DNA from: Polaribacter pectinis
GTDB taxonomy: Bacteria; Bacteroidota; Bacteroidia; Flavobacteriales; Flavobacteriaceae
DNA: 64,000 nucleotides
Assembly: GCF_014352875.1 (NCBI RefSeq)
Contig: NZ_CP060695.1
Span: 1,457,501 to 1,521,500, forward strand
Reading direction: 5' to 3'
In this document: piece after piece, positions 30,701-38,524 of the stretch
How positions within the stretch are numbered: position 1 is the stretch's first letter
Layout of the letters: each line of letters starts with the position of its first letter
Translations under genes and position numbers: made by a program
Notes under the pieces: generated by a model
Told to the model about the DNA's origin: nothing
What the model saw: the letters and a program-made list of their open reading frames with translations, nothing else
The model's database searches: none

Positions 30701-32199
30701 ACGCAATGTATTTAAATGGTTATGTAAAAAATTATAATCAACATAAAACTGTTGCATCTTCTAAAAAGAAAGAAATTGACTTTAGTAGTAAAGGTGATGC
30801 TTCAAGACATTGGGGAGCTCGTTATATTTTTGATGCAGATGGAGGTAAAATAACCAAAAACTTAGATGGTACTGCTTCTGTTGTTGGAACTTTAGTAAAT
30901 AAATACGATAGTAATGACAAATGGATTGTAACTCTAAACCTAAAAAACGCTAGTAATTGGACAGAATGGAGCGCAATGGGTAGAAGCTGGAAAGGAAATC
31001 CTTGGAGTGTTCGTGGTGAATATAAAAATTGGATGTATTATGAAATGGCAGAAGGAAGTAATCTTACAGGTGCAGGAAATAATACAGGAACTGTTACAAA
31101 CATTTACCATGCGCCAACAAGTTTAAAATACGGTGTCCAATTAGGCAACAAAGCAAACTTACAAGATTCTAATTTTGGCTTAAGCGGTTGGTTCTATTAT
31201 AAAAATAGATATAATTGTTGGGAACAGGGAGATTTCAATTTTAACGTTTCTAATTGTTCAGATTTAGCTATTCCAGAAGAAACTGTTATTACAAGTGACA
31301 ACTGTAGTATATCAAGTTATACTTTAAGTCAAGATTCTTTTGGTTGTGACGATTTAGGTGAAAACACTATACAAGTTTCAGTAACAGACCAAAGTGGTAA
31401 CACTACAACTAAAGATGTAATTGTTAATGTTCTTGGAGATAAACCAACTGTTACTATTGATGATTTTTATGCTGTAAAATATCAAAAGAAAAATACCATT
31501 TTCTTGGGATATGCAGAAAGCATTTACTTATGCCCTACTGTTACAGGTGGAACTGGATTTACCTATGAATGGACAGATGATTCTGGTAATGTTATTTCAA
31601 CTGAAAAATTACCAAAAGTAAGTCCGAAGTTTACAACGACTTATACAGTTACAGTAACAAATTCTAATGGTTGTACTGCAACAGACTCTATAGAAGTTTG
31701 TGTAATAGATGCAAGAAGTACAAAATCTAATGGTCATAATTACAGAGGTAACTCTCATCATCATGGTCATAATAACGATAAAGTTATCATTTGTCATCAT
31801 ACAAGAAAACATGGTCAAATTAAGCATAAGGAAATAAGTGTAAGCAAAAATTCTGTAAGAGCTCACTTATGGCATGGAGACAAATTAGGTTCTTGTAATG
31901 CTACTTGTATTTCAGAAGGAGATGTTGTAGTAACTCCTAACGTAGAAGTTTCTCTATATCCAAATCCATCATCAGGAGTTTTTAATGTAAAAGTTGAAAA
32001 TTTAGAAAAAGATGCAACTGTTTACTTATATAATATCTATGGAAGAATTATCCAAAAAAGATATATAAGAGCAAGATCTGGAGAGAATAAAGTTGTAATG
32101 GGAAGTTATAGACTAAAACAAGGAGCATACGTGGTTAAGGTGATAACAGATGGAACTGTTTACACACAAACAATCCTTATAGAAAGATCACGATATTAA
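24733..32199 (+). CDS. giant T9SS-secreted mosaic adhesin
   Basis: A 2488-residue cell-surface protein. In order: signal peptide (1-23); IPT/TIG domain (about 29-96); seven Asp-rich FG-GAP/VCBS repeats (about 134-480, e.g. DVDGDGKADF); a first ~80-residue SxDNC repeat; two Ig/PKD-like domains (about 568-716); a choice-of-anchor-D-like domain (about 720-845); an HYR-like domain and a second SxDNC repeat; an L-type lectin domain (about 1014-1221); an SprB repeat (about 1227-1298); nine more SxDNC repeats, the last split by an unnamed ~200-residue insertion (about 1975-2180); a PKD-like domain; a His-rich ICHH...HGDKLGSC motif (about 2326-2395); and a type A T9SS sorting domain (about 2400-2488, YPNPSSG). 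It probably binds glycans or surfaces. A terminator follows at 32224-32260. Confidence 0.93.
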   Translation: MKKLAYLIIVIFCLGVSGKTVAQCIDKPIINDFSPKTGFIGSTVTITGANFSATPTQNQVFFGATQATVVSSSFGTIEVRVPEGSTTALISVKNQCNLSAYSKTHFNGVFCPTPLTATSYQNTAQELAGIRGAYNMLSQDMDNDGKPEVISATSNGITIAKNNSTPSNINFTANNFSGQFNSLTTADFDGDGFKDIASNGGVFRNTSAGAGNIGLVYVTDSKSVSNYQIGSGDFNNDGKIDIIGEFGGSVWVAFNTSTGPGNINFSARQLVASGIGRCTGIQVADVDGDGKADFLASQGQSNRATSIRNITSNGSTTASFETPEYWASDANPADGFGTFPYRAMIADFDKDGKIDFTSCNYQGNTNTAIWRNISTVGNISFATVVNIDSPAANYRIGVGDVDGDGYPDIVTKSLGINVFSVYRNTTSTAGTPSFAPRFDYTSSNRAEVSGIVIGDLDGDFVPDIATSGISSNTIRFHRNTGGQNDVTPPTVSCKNITVALSPAGTITITPEMIDNGSGDACGIESLVLSQVDFTCADIGENTVTLTATDGAGNQATCTATVNVQPAAIIVAGQSTVCQGETVELNANNGDSYQWKKDGIDLFGAIFQNYVATTSGNYTVVVTNNGGCSGESLPTPVVVNDNPTVDISPSGTAVLCPPNNSTTLTATQSSIYQWIKDGVDIPDATQQTYEATSAGNYSVRVIDLFGCSAISEPTTVSANSAEIEISNNGTNVANGATTVVDGFNLDYGNVLPNNSYDTLITIDNTSSTANNAILDVDIAISGPDAQYLSIVGLTSPVAISPGTQANFTLVFNGPDLRAYNAIVTILSNDCNESSTSINVTAEITCEAASFTSIPENITANNDEDVCGALIDYEVITAGNPTPELTYSFSGATSGNGNGSGTGMLFNVGTTTVTLNLQNACGNETETFDVTVADNQSPNIVLNNITVVLDANGNASITPEMIDNGSSDNCAIDTITISPNLFTCANYGENTVTLTVTDINGNSNTGTAIVTVDDGTMQTSFNQADYINIGNSNYLGNDEYRLTSAVGGQFGAVWYQNKLNLSTDFELDFDVYLGNNDGGADGMAFVLQPLSTNQGSSGGGLGYLGISPSLAVEFDTYSNTSDPGQDHVALMKNGDVNHFSSNNLSGPHVVSNLENGAYHNVKISWIKATNNFTVVFNGNTIINYNSDIVNDIFSGNNGVFWGFTAATGYFNNEHKVKINTVTFKEELNVSANSITAASCPDSSDGAIDINISSANPCTTYSWSNGATTQDITGLNPGDYTVTITNADGTSISETYTVTGDVTSPQFLTTETAIIFLDENGVATYDTNSFNVNTVTDNCAIDRFEFDKTVYNCNEVGFHTINVTAFDTSGNSTIGTINLEVRDEIAPLVQGQDISVTLTANGTVSIVANDVLVSGSDNCGPVTYTISQNTFTATDAINSPVTVQLTATDANGNTTTVPVLVTVIDPVPVVITQDIIVELDANGNVTITPNQIDNGSNSVVGIANLELDNTSFNCSNIGVPVTVTLTATSTLGRTATGTATVTVLDTTAPNVITQNIVVQLDENGNASITPEMINNGSSDNCGIEDISLDITNFSCNNIGNNQVILTVKDINGNLSNSTANVVVEDTISPTIAIQNITVPLNENGIANFTVDMINNGTTDNCAIASLELSETTFACSNLGENTVTFTATDVNGNVSTENVIVTVIDEIAPTVITKNIEVYLDASGNASITPEMVDNGSYDNCTFSLSLDTTTFSCNNTGDNIVSLIAIDASGLQTTQQTTVTVIDSILPTAVSQDVTVQLDENGNASITPEMINNGSSDNCTFTTSLDVLDFTCTNVGENLVTLTVRDASGNTTTSSSTVTVIDSVPAEVITQNINVYLDENGNTSIVVEDINNGSNDACGIETLTLDVTNFSCDTLGENTVTLTATDVNGNISSNTAIVTVIDNIAPTVGTQNISVELDANGNATITPQDVLITSESDIETGEECDVTDAKYHAMYLNGYVKNYNQHKTVASSKKKEIDFSSKGDASRHWGARYIFDADGGKITKNLDGTASVVGTLVNKYDSNDKWIVTLNLKNASNWTEWSAMGRSWKGNPWSVRGEYKNWMYYEMAEGSNLTGAGNNTGTVTNIYHAPTSLKYGVQLGNKANLQDSNFGLSGWFYYKNRYNCWEQGDFNFNVSNCSDLAIPEETVITSDNCSISSYTLSQDSFGCDDLGENTIQVSVTDQSGNTTTKDVIVNVLGDKPTVTIDDFYAVKYQKKNTIFLGYAESIYLCPTVTGGTGFTYEWTDDSGNVISTEKLPKVSPKFTTTYTVTVTNSNGCTATDSIEVCVIDARSTKSNGHNYRGNSHHHGHNNDKVIICHHTRKHGQIKHKEISVSKNSVRAHLWHGDKLGSCNATCISEGDVVVTPNVEVSLYPNPSSGVFNVKVENLEKDATVYLYNIYGRIIQKRYIRARSGENKVVMGSYRLKQGAYVVKVITDGTVYTQTILIERSRY
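28639..31440 (+). repeat. tandem ~240-bp coding repeats in the adhesin
   Basis: About nine consecutive units with starts near 28639, 28889, 29128, 29371, 29611, 29851, 30088, 30325 and 30565, mostly 237-243 nt apart. Two isolated relatives lie near 26198 and 27541. Each encodes ~80 residues with N-V-L-D-x-N-G-N-A-S-I-T-P, then D-N-C and V-T-V-I-D. Some units are nearly identical at DNA level over short stretches (e.g. around 29400 and 30118), so recombination between them is likely. The final unit is interrupted by the insertion at about 30655-31275. Confidence 0.85.
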
Positions 32200-32223
32200 A
32201 TTACATTTTTTAATTAATTAGGG

Positions 32224-32260
32224 GAAAAAGAGGGGCAAACAATAGTTTGTCCCTTTTTAA
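32224..32260 (+). terminator. adhesin terminator overlapping next promoter
   Basis: A GGGGCAAAC/GTTTGTCCC hairpin with a 4-nt loop, flanked by AAAAAG and CCTTTTT. The distal arm supplies the TTG (32247-32249) of the following promoter. Confidence 0.7.
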
Positions 32261-32275
32261 ATTTAATTACTTTTG
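32247..32275 (+). promoter_or_regulatory. promoter of FAD oxidoreductase gene, probably leaderless
   Basis: TTG (32247-32249), 18-nt spacer, TACTTTTG (32268-32275). The ATG begins at 32280, so the transcript should start at or within a base or two of the start codon. Confidence 0.65.
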
Positions 32276-32279
32276 TAAA

Positions 32280-33836
32280 ATGGTTAAAGAAATTCAGCTT
32301 CGTGTAAATTTAATAGAAGAACGTAAAGAAAATATTCTGCTATACAAAGCTGCCAAAAAATTAGATGTTGATAAAAGTGAAATTTCCGCAGTAAAAGTCT
32401 TGCGAAAATCTATTGATGCTCGTAAAAAAGATATCATTTTCAATTACAAGGTAGCCGTTTATGTAAATGAGCAGGTTCCAGAAAAATCTGATTATATTTT
32501 TGAATATAAAGATGTTTCAAAAGCAAAGGAAGTTCATATTATTGGTTTTGGCCCTGCAGGAATGTATGCTGCATTGCGCTGTATAGAATTAGGCTACAAA
32601 CCTATCGTTTTAGAACGTGGAAAAAATGTACAAGACAGACGTAGAGATTTAAAAGCAATTAATCAAGATCATTTTGTAAACGAAGACTCTAATTATTGTT
32701 TTGGTGAAGGTGGTGCTGGAACCTATTCCGACGGAAAATTATACACCAGAAGTTTAAAGCGTGGAGATGTACGTAGAATTTTCGAAAACTTGGTTTACCA
32801 TGGTGCAACAGAGCAAATTTTAATAGATGCACACCCACATATTGGAACCAATAAATTACCAAAGATAATTCAGAATATTCGTGAGAATATTATAAAGTTT
32901 GGAGGGGAAATTCATTTTGAAACTCGTGTTACAGATTTTGTTGTAAAAAACAATAAATTAGAAGCAATTCAACTTCAAAATGGTCAAGAAATGACTGTAA
33001 ACGCTGTTATTTTAGCAACTGGACATTCTGCTAGAGATATTTATGAATTGTTACATAAAAAAGAAATTGCTATTAAAGCAAAGTCTTTTGCAATGGGCGT
33101 TCGTGTAGAACACCCACAAGAAATAATAGATAAAATTCAATATCATTGTGCTGGAGAAAGAGATGAATTATTACCGGCAGCAGCTTACAGTTTAGTTCAA
33201 CAAGTTAACAACAGAGGCGTATACTCTTTTTGTATGTGTCCTGGAGGATTTATTGTTCCTGCAGCAACTGCAAATGGAGAAGTTGTTGTTAATGGAATGT
33301 CTCCATCTAGAAGAAATAATAAGTTTGCAAATTCAGGAATTGTAGTTGAATTAGATATCGATCAAGATTTTAAGAAATACGAAAAATTTGGCCCATTAAA
33401 AGGTCTAGAATTTCAGAAAGATTTAGAGAAAATTGCTTTTTTTGCAGGTGGAAGAACACAAACTGCTCCTGCACAAAGATTGGTAGATTTTGTAGATGGC
33501 AAATTGTCTACAGATTTAAATGAAACCTCATATCAACCAGGGTTAAAATCTGCTCCACTACACTCTCTTTTACCAAGAATTATTGGCAGTAGATTACGTA
33601 AAGGTTTTGCTGCTTTCGGCTCTAAAATGCATGGTTATTATACTAATGAAGCTAATATTGTTGGTGTAGAATCTAGAACTTCATCACCTGTAAACATTCC
33701 AAGAAAAGAAAATTTAGAACACACAGAAATAGAAGGATTATTTCCTTGTGGCGAAGGTGGTGGTTATGCTGGCGGAATTGTTTCTGCAGCCATGGATGGA
33801 GAACGTTGTGCAGAAGCTGCAATTGCTAAATTATAA
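32280..33836 (+). CDS. FAD-dependent oxidoreductase (COG2509-type)
   Basis: A 518-residue flavoprotein with the dinucleotide-binding motif IIGFGPAGMYAALRCIELGY (about 84-103), then EGGAGTYSDGKLYTR and a C-terminal PCGEGGGYAGGIVSAAMDGERC. This matches the uncharacterised FAD-dependent dehydrogenases of COG2509; the substrate is unknown. The ATG at 32280 is used; 11 upstream codons back to 32247 would overlap the promoter. Confidence 0.9.
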   Translation: MVKEIQLRVNLIEERKENILLYKAAKKLDVDKSEISAVKVLRKSIDARKKDIIFNYKVAVYVNEQVPEKSDYIFEYKDVSKAKEVHIIGFGPAGMYAALRCIELGYKPIVLERGKNVQDRRRDLKAINQDHFVNEDSNYCFGEGGAGTYSDGKLYTRSLKRGDVRRIFENLVYHGATEQILIDAHPHIGTNKLPKIIQNIRENIIKFGGEIHFETRVTDFVVKNNKLEAIQLQNGQEMTVNAVILATGHSARDIYELLHKKEIAIKAKSFAMGVRVEHPQEIIDKIQYHCAGERDELLPAAAYSLVQQVNNRGVYSFCMCPGGFIVPAATANGEVVVNGMSPSRRNNKFANSGIVVELDIDQDFKKYEKFGPLKGLEFQKDLEKIAFFAGGRTQTAPAQRLVDFVDGKLSTDLNETSYQPGLKSAPLHSLLPRIIGSRLRKGFAAFGSKMHGYYTNEANIVGVESRTSSPVNIPRKENLEHTEIEGLFPCGEGGGYAGGIVSAAMDGERCAEAAIAKL

Positions 33837-33900
33837 TTTTTTGATATTTATAAATATAAGTCAATAACTATCAGTAATTTTACGTCATTAATTTATCTAA

Positions 33901-34338
33901 ATGAAAATAACTATTGGTAGAGTTGATAAGGCAGATTTCCCTGAATTATCATTATCCGAAATTGATTTAAAAGTAGATTCAGGTGCTTACACATCTTCTA
34001 TTCATTGTTCTAACATTAAAGAAATTGTTTTAAATGATGAAAGTTTAATTCAGTTTACGTTGTTAGACCCAGAGCATCCTTTCTATAATAATAAGGAGTT
34101 TACTTTTAAAAACTATTCTTCTAAAATTGTAAAAAGTTCAAACGGAATTTCAGAAAAGCGTTTTATGATTCAAACAGAAATCATAATTTTCAATACTACT
34201 TTTCCTATTTATTTGACATTAAGCGAGCGTAAAGACATGAAATTTCCTATATTATTAGGAAGGAAATTTTTAAATAAAAAATTCGTGATAGATACAGCAA
34301 AGAAAAATTTATCACACAAATTAAAATATAAAAAATAA
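33901..34338 (+). CDS. RimB-like retropepsin-type protease (PF05618)
   Basis: A 145-residue protein of the family often annotated as ATP-dependent zinc protease or RimK/LysX-associated protein. It has the aspartyl-protease-like motif DSGAYTSS (Asp26) and [15 protein letters not shown] at the end. In Pseudomonas a relative (RimB) is, as I recall, linked to removal of the glutamates that RimK adds to ribosomal protein S6. Its stop overlaps the rimK start by one base (TAATG), so the pair is coupled. Confidence 0.85.
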   Translation: MKITIGRVDKADFPELSLSEIDLKVDSGAYTSSIHCSNIKEIVLNDESLIQFTLLDPEHPFYNNKEFTFKNYSSKIVKSSNGISEKRFMIQTEIIIFNTTFPIYLTLSERKDMKFPILLGRKFLNKKFVIDTAKKNLSHKLKYKK

Positions 34339-35213
34339 TGAGAATTGTAATTTTATCTAGAAATCCAAAACTATATTCAACAAGAAGATTGGTGGAAGCA
34401 GCACAAAAGAGGAAACATGAAGTAATAGTCGTGGATCATTTAAAATGCAATATCGAAATAGAAAAAAAATCTCCAAAGATTTTTTACAAAGGAGAGTATT
34501 TAGATAATATCGATGCAATTATCCCAAGAATTGGTGCTTCTGTTACTTTTTATGGTACAGCCGTAATTCGTCAGTTTGAAATGATGAAAGTTTTTACTGC
34601 AGTTTCCTCAATAGCATTAACAAGATCTAGAGATAAGTTAAGCAGTTTACAAATTTTAGCTAGAGCTGGTGTAGGTTTACCAAAAACGGTTTTTACCAAT
34701 TACACAAAAGATGTAGAGCACGTTATACAATCTGTTGGTGGAACTCCATTGGTTTTAAAATTATTAGAAGGAACACAAGGTTTAGGTGTTGTTTTGGCTG
34801 AAACACCAAATGCAGCAACTTCTGTATTAGAAGCTTTTAATGGTTTAGGAGCAAGAGTAATTGCACAAGAATTTATTAAAGAAGCTGGTGGTGCAGATAT
34901 TAGAGCTTTTGTAGTTGATGGAAAAGTAATTGGCGCAATGAAACGACAAGGTAAAGAAGGAGAATTCCGTTCTAATTTACACAGAGGTGGAAATGCAAAT
35001 GTTATTGAGTTAACAGACGAGGAAGAAAAAACAGCTTTAAAAGCTACAAAAGCAATGGGATTAGGTGTTGCAGGCGTAGATATGTTGCAATCTTCAAAAG
35101 GACCATTAGTTTTAGAAGTAAATTCTTCTCCTGGTTTAGAAGGAATAGAAGTTGCAACTGGTAAAAATATAGCAAAAGAAATTATCCGTTATTTAGAATT
35201 AAATGTCGAGTAA
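34338..35213 (+). CDS. rimK: RimK-family ATP-grasp glutamate ligase
   Basis: Adds glutamate residues to a target C-terminus, classically ribosomal protein S6, using ATP. The product is 291 residues: an N-terminal pre-ATP-grasp domain ([21 protein letters not shown]), the ATP-grasp core with [34 protein letters not shown] and the metal-binding [13 protein letters not shown]. All motifs are present. It overlaps the following desuccinylase by 11 nt. Confidence 0.93.
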   Translation: MRIVILSRNPKLYSTRRLVEAAQKRKHEVIVVDHLKCNIEIEKKSPKIFYKGEYLDNIDAIIPRIGASVTFYGTAVIRQFEMMKVFTAVSSIALTRSRDKLSSLQILARAGVGLPKTVFTNYTKDVEHVIQSVGGTPLVLKLLEGTQGLGVVLAETPNAATSVLEAFNGLGARVIAQEFIKEAGGADIRAFVVDGKVIGAMKRQGKEGEFRSNLHRGGNANVIELTDEEEKTALKATKAMGLGVAGVDMLQSSKGPLVLEVNSSPGLEGIEVATGKNIAKEIIRYLELNVE

Positions 35214-36153
35214 ACCATTTACTCTTTTAGGAAAAGTAATTCCTGAAGGAAAACGTACAGTTTTAGATTTAAAAGTAGCTAAATTACATACAAGAACTAC
35301 AGTAAATGTTCCTGTAATTATAGAACGTTCTACAAACCCTGGTCCCGTAGTTTTATTACTAGCAGGTATTCATGGAGATGAAACCAATGGAGTTGGTATT
35401 ATTAGAGAAATAATAAATCTTCAAATTAACAAACCAAAAAACGGAACCATTATTTGTATTCCTGTTTTTAATATTTTCGGGTATTTAATTCAGACCAGAG
35501 AGTTTCCTGACGGAAGAGATTTAAACAGAATGTTTCCTGGTTCTGCAACCGGTTCTTTGGCTAGCCAATTTGCATATCAATTTACAAAAGAAATTGCACC
35601 ACATGTAGATTATGTTATAGATTTTCATACTGGTGGTGGCGAGAGAGATAATATTTCGCAAATTCGTTGTAATAAAGACGATGAAAAAGCGCTTGAATTA
35701 GCCAAAGTCTTTAACCCTCCAATGATTGTTTATTCGAGTAATATTGCAAAATCTTTAAGAGATACATTAAATAAAATGGGGAAAACCATTCTACTATTCG
35801 AAGGAGGAAAATCGAAAGAACTTAACCCAACTGTTATAAATGAAGGTGTAAACGGAACAAAAAATGTTTTAATTCATTTAGGTTTAATTGAGGGAGAAAT
35901 AAGTGTAAGAGCAACACCTGTATATGTAAAAAAAGCAAAGTGGTTGAGAGCACAACATTCAGGTATGTTTCAAATTAGAGTTAGAAATGGGGCTTTTGTT
36001 AAGAAAAAAGAAGTTTTAGGTGTTATTCAAGATCCTTTTGGAGAGTTTAAAAAGAAAATTTATGCGCCTGAAAACTGTCATATTTTCTGTGTAAATCAAA
36101 CTCCTATTGTAAATAAAGGTGATGCTTTGTTTCATATTAGTTTGCAAGAATAG
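35203..36153 (+). CDS. succinylglutamate desuccinylase/aspartoacylase family protein
   Basis: A 316-residue M14-type zinc hydrolase: metal ligands His57 and Glu60 in [10 protein letters not shown] and His142 in DFHTGG, plus the substrate motif GRDLNR (104-109). It probably removes an acyl or glutamyl group; overlap with rimK suggests a substrate related to poly-glutamylation. It completes the RimB-RimK-hydrolase triad. Confidence 0.88.
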   Translation: MSSKPFTLLGKVIPEGKRTVLDLKVAKLHTRTTVNVPVIIERSTNPGPVVLLLAGIHGDETNGVGIIREIINLQINKPKNGTIICIPVFNIFGYLIQTREFPDGRDLNRMFPGSATGSLASQFAYQFTKEIAPHVDYVIDFHTGGGERDNISQIRCNKDDEKALELAKVFNPPMIVYSSNIAKSLRDTLNKMGKTILLFEGGKSKELNPTVINEGVNGTKNVLIHLGLIEGEISVRATPVYVKKAKWLRAQHSGMFQIRVRNGAFVKKKEVLGVIQDPFGEFKKKIYAPENCHIFCVNQTPIVNKGDALFHISLQE

Positions 36154-36208
36154 TTTTTTCAATTTTAAAGAAATCATAATTACCTACAAATTAGCAAGAA
36201 GAAAATCT

Positions 36209-37714
36209 ATGAAAAACCTTTTTTTAAGCACACTCCTAACCATATTTGCAGTATGCATTTCCCAATCTCAAAACAACTTTAATTATCAAGAGTTTTCAAA
36301 CCCCAACCCTAAAAATGAGTTGTCTTTATTTTTTAAGAAAGAAGTACCTAAAAAGCTTTTAAAAAAGGCTGTTTTTCTTCCAAAGAACAACAATATCGTA
36401 TTGTCTTTTTCTATCAATAAAGAAAATAAACCTTATCGAATTTCAGTAACTAACTATAGTTCTAAAGAGCTTAAAAAAGCTATTATAGAAGCTTTTAAAA
36501 AGTATCCTTTAGAAAATTTAAATTTAGAAACTTTAGATAAAAGAAATAGATATCATTTTCAAATAATATCTAAAAATAAGTCTAAAAACATATTTAATTG
36601 TAGTTCTAAAATCATAATAGAAACTCCTTCTATCTGTGAACCATGTAAAGATCTAGAGTTTTTCGAAGACCTAAAAAATTGTTTAAATTTAGAAGTGAAA
36701 AAATATTTTTATGAAAATGCAGACTTTAATTTATTAAACAATTTATTTAATTTAGACCAATCTAAATTAAAAGATGAAAAAGATATTGAGCTGTACTTGT
36801 ATGAAGAAATAGATTTACATATAAGTTTTTTAATCTCTGAAAATGGTCAGTTGAAGAATAAAAAAACTAATGTGCCATCTGTTTTTAGAGATGAAGTTTC
36901 TAGACTTTTAGAAACTTTTTCAGCAAACATAAAATCGGGTACCTTTAATGGTAAAGAAAATAAACCTACACATAGTTTTACTATTAAGTATAAAAAAGGA
37001 GAAAAACCTGTTTATAAAGATCGAAATTCTAGCTATGCTAATTATACGAAACCATCTATTGAAAACGAGCTTTCTAAATTTTATTCAAAAAGATTGACTG
37101 AAGATTTTTTAAAAACCGTAAATTTAAATAGAATAAAAAATAGACTAACTATCTCTTTCGAATTAGACAAAAAGAACAAGCCATTTAACATTAAAACCAG
37201 CGCAAGATCTAAAACAGTTGAAGATAAAATTATTACAATTTTTAAAGAATACCCAATTGAAAAATTAAATTTTACTGACAAAAGAAATTTTAATAATTAT
37301 ATCATTCAAATTTTATCTTTTAAAGAAGGTAAAATTATAGTGAATACAGATTCATTAATTGGTTATGAAAGAGTTCCTATTTTTCCTGGATGCGAAAATT
37401 CTAAAGATGTTTCTGATGTAAAAAAATGCTTCAGTAGAGGAATACAACAACATTTTGCCCATAAATTTGACGCAAGTTTACCAAATAGACTTGGCTTATC
37501 TCCTGGAAGATTGCGAATAACTATCAGTTTTAAAATTGATAAAGAAGGAAAAGTAACACAAGTTATCACAAGAACTAGCAGACCTAGTGCATCAATTAAA
37601 GCAGAAGTTGCAAAAGTTATGAAAACTGTACCAAAAATGATTTCTCTACCAATGCAAAATGGTAAAGCAGTAAATATAAAATATGCTATTCCTTTTACCT
37701 TAATTGTAGAGTAG
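36209..37714 (+). CDS. secreted protein with repeated TonB-C-like domains
   Basis: 501 residues from the ATG at 36209, which starts a good signal peptide (MKNLFLSTLLTIFAVCISQSQ). The mature part contains about four repeated domains of the type ISFKIDKEGKVTQVITRTSR followed by EVAKVMKTVPKM. These resemble the TonB C-terminal domain as used in Bacteroidota energy-transducer paralogues, but no TonB membrane anchor is visible. The second half repeats the first (NELSLFFKK / NELSKFYSK). The function is unknown. Confidence 0.7.
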   Translation: MKNLFLSTLLTIFAVCISQSQNNFNYQEFSNPNPKNELSLFFKKEVPKKLLKKAVFLPKNNNIVLSFSINKENKPYRISVTNYSSKELKKAIIEAFKKYPLENLNLETLDKRNRYHFQIISKNKSKNIFNCSSKIIIETPSICEPCKDLEFFEDLKNCLNLEVKKYFYENADFNLLNNLFNLDQSKLKDEKDIELYLYEEIDLHISFLISENGQLKNKKTNVPSVFRDEVSRLLETFSANIKSGTFNGKENKPTHSFTIKYKKGEKPVYKDRNSSYANYTKPSIENELSKFYSKRLTEDFLKTVNLNRIKNRLTISFELDKKNKPFNIKTSARSKTVEDKIITIFKEYPIEKLNFTDKRNFNNYIIQILSFKEGKIIVNTDSLIGYERVPIFPGCENSKDVSDVKKCFSRGIQQHFAHKFDASLPNRLGLSPGRLRITISFKIDKEGKVTQVITRTSRPSASIKAEVAKVMKTVPKMISLPMQNGKAVNIKYAIPFTLIVE

Positions 37715-37794
37715 TTTGGTTTGTTTTTAAACTTTAAAAATATAACTTGACTTAAACTTTCTAAAAACTCTATTTAATAAAAATCTAAAAAACT

Positions 37795-37802
37795 TACATT
37801 TG
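37795..37802 (+). promoter_or_regulatory. -7 element of trmD, possibly leaderless
   Basis: TACATTTG ends 4 nt before the trmD ATG at 37807. A 19-nt spacer upstream leads to TTT rather than TTG at 37773-37775. Confidence 0.45.
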
Positions 37803-37806
37803 CAAT

Positions 37807-38490
37807 ATGCGAATAGATATTATTTCAGTTGCTCCAGATTTATTAGAAAGCCCGTTTAATCATTCTATTATTAAACGAGCTAAAGAAAAAGGTTTGGCAG
37901 AAATTATTATTCATGATTTACGTGAATACGGTTTAGGTAACTACAAACAAATAGACGACACACAATTTGGCGGTGGCGCAGGAATGGTTATGATGATTGA
38001 GCCGATTGCCAATTGCATTAGAAAATTACAGTCAGAAAGAGTCTATGACGAAGTTATTTATATGACTCCAGATGCAAAAACCCTAAATCAATCTACAGCA
38101 AATACACTTTCTCTAAAAGAAAACATCCTTATTTTAACAGGGCATTATAAAGGTGTAGACCAAAGAATTAGAGAACTATTTATTACCAAAGAAATTTCCA
38201 TTGGAGATTACGTTTTAACAGGTGGTGAATTGGCTGCTGCAGTTTTAGTAGATGCTGTTGTTCGCTTAATTCCTGGTGTAATTGGGGATGAACAATCTGC
38301 ATTAACAGATTCTTTTCAAGATAATTTATTATCTCCACCAGTATATACAAGACCTTCAGATTTCGAAGGAAATAAAGTACCTGATATTTTATTGTCTGGT
38401 AATTTTCCTAAAATTGATGACTGGAGAAGTGAAAAAGCATATGAAAGAACAGAACAAATAAGACCAGATCTTTTAGATGAAACCTCGTAA
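37807..38490 (+). CDS. trmD: tRNA (guanosine(37)-N1)-methyltransferase TrmD
   Basis: Methylates G37 next to the anticodon and so prevents frameshifting. The product is 227 residues with the knotted SPOUT signatures [13 protein letters not shown] and [13 protein letters not shown], and the late SPPVYTRP segment. Length is typical. In many bacteria trmD lies next to rplS; here a glycosyltransferase gene (38525-40003) separates them. Confidence 0.97.
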   Translation: MRIDIISVAPDLLESPFNHSIIKRAKEKGLAEIIIHDLREYGLGNYKQIDDTQFGGGAGMVMMIEPIANCIRKLQSERVYDEVIYMTPDAKTLNQSTANTLSLKENILILTGHYKGVDQRIRELFITKEISIGDYVLTGGELAAAVLVDAVVRLIPGVIGDEQSALTDSFQDNLLSPPVYTRPSDFEGNKVPDILLSGNFPKIDDWRSEKAYERTEQIRPDLLDETS

Positions 38491-38524
38491 AGGTTTAAAA
38501 ATATGAATTTCTTAATGTGAGAAT

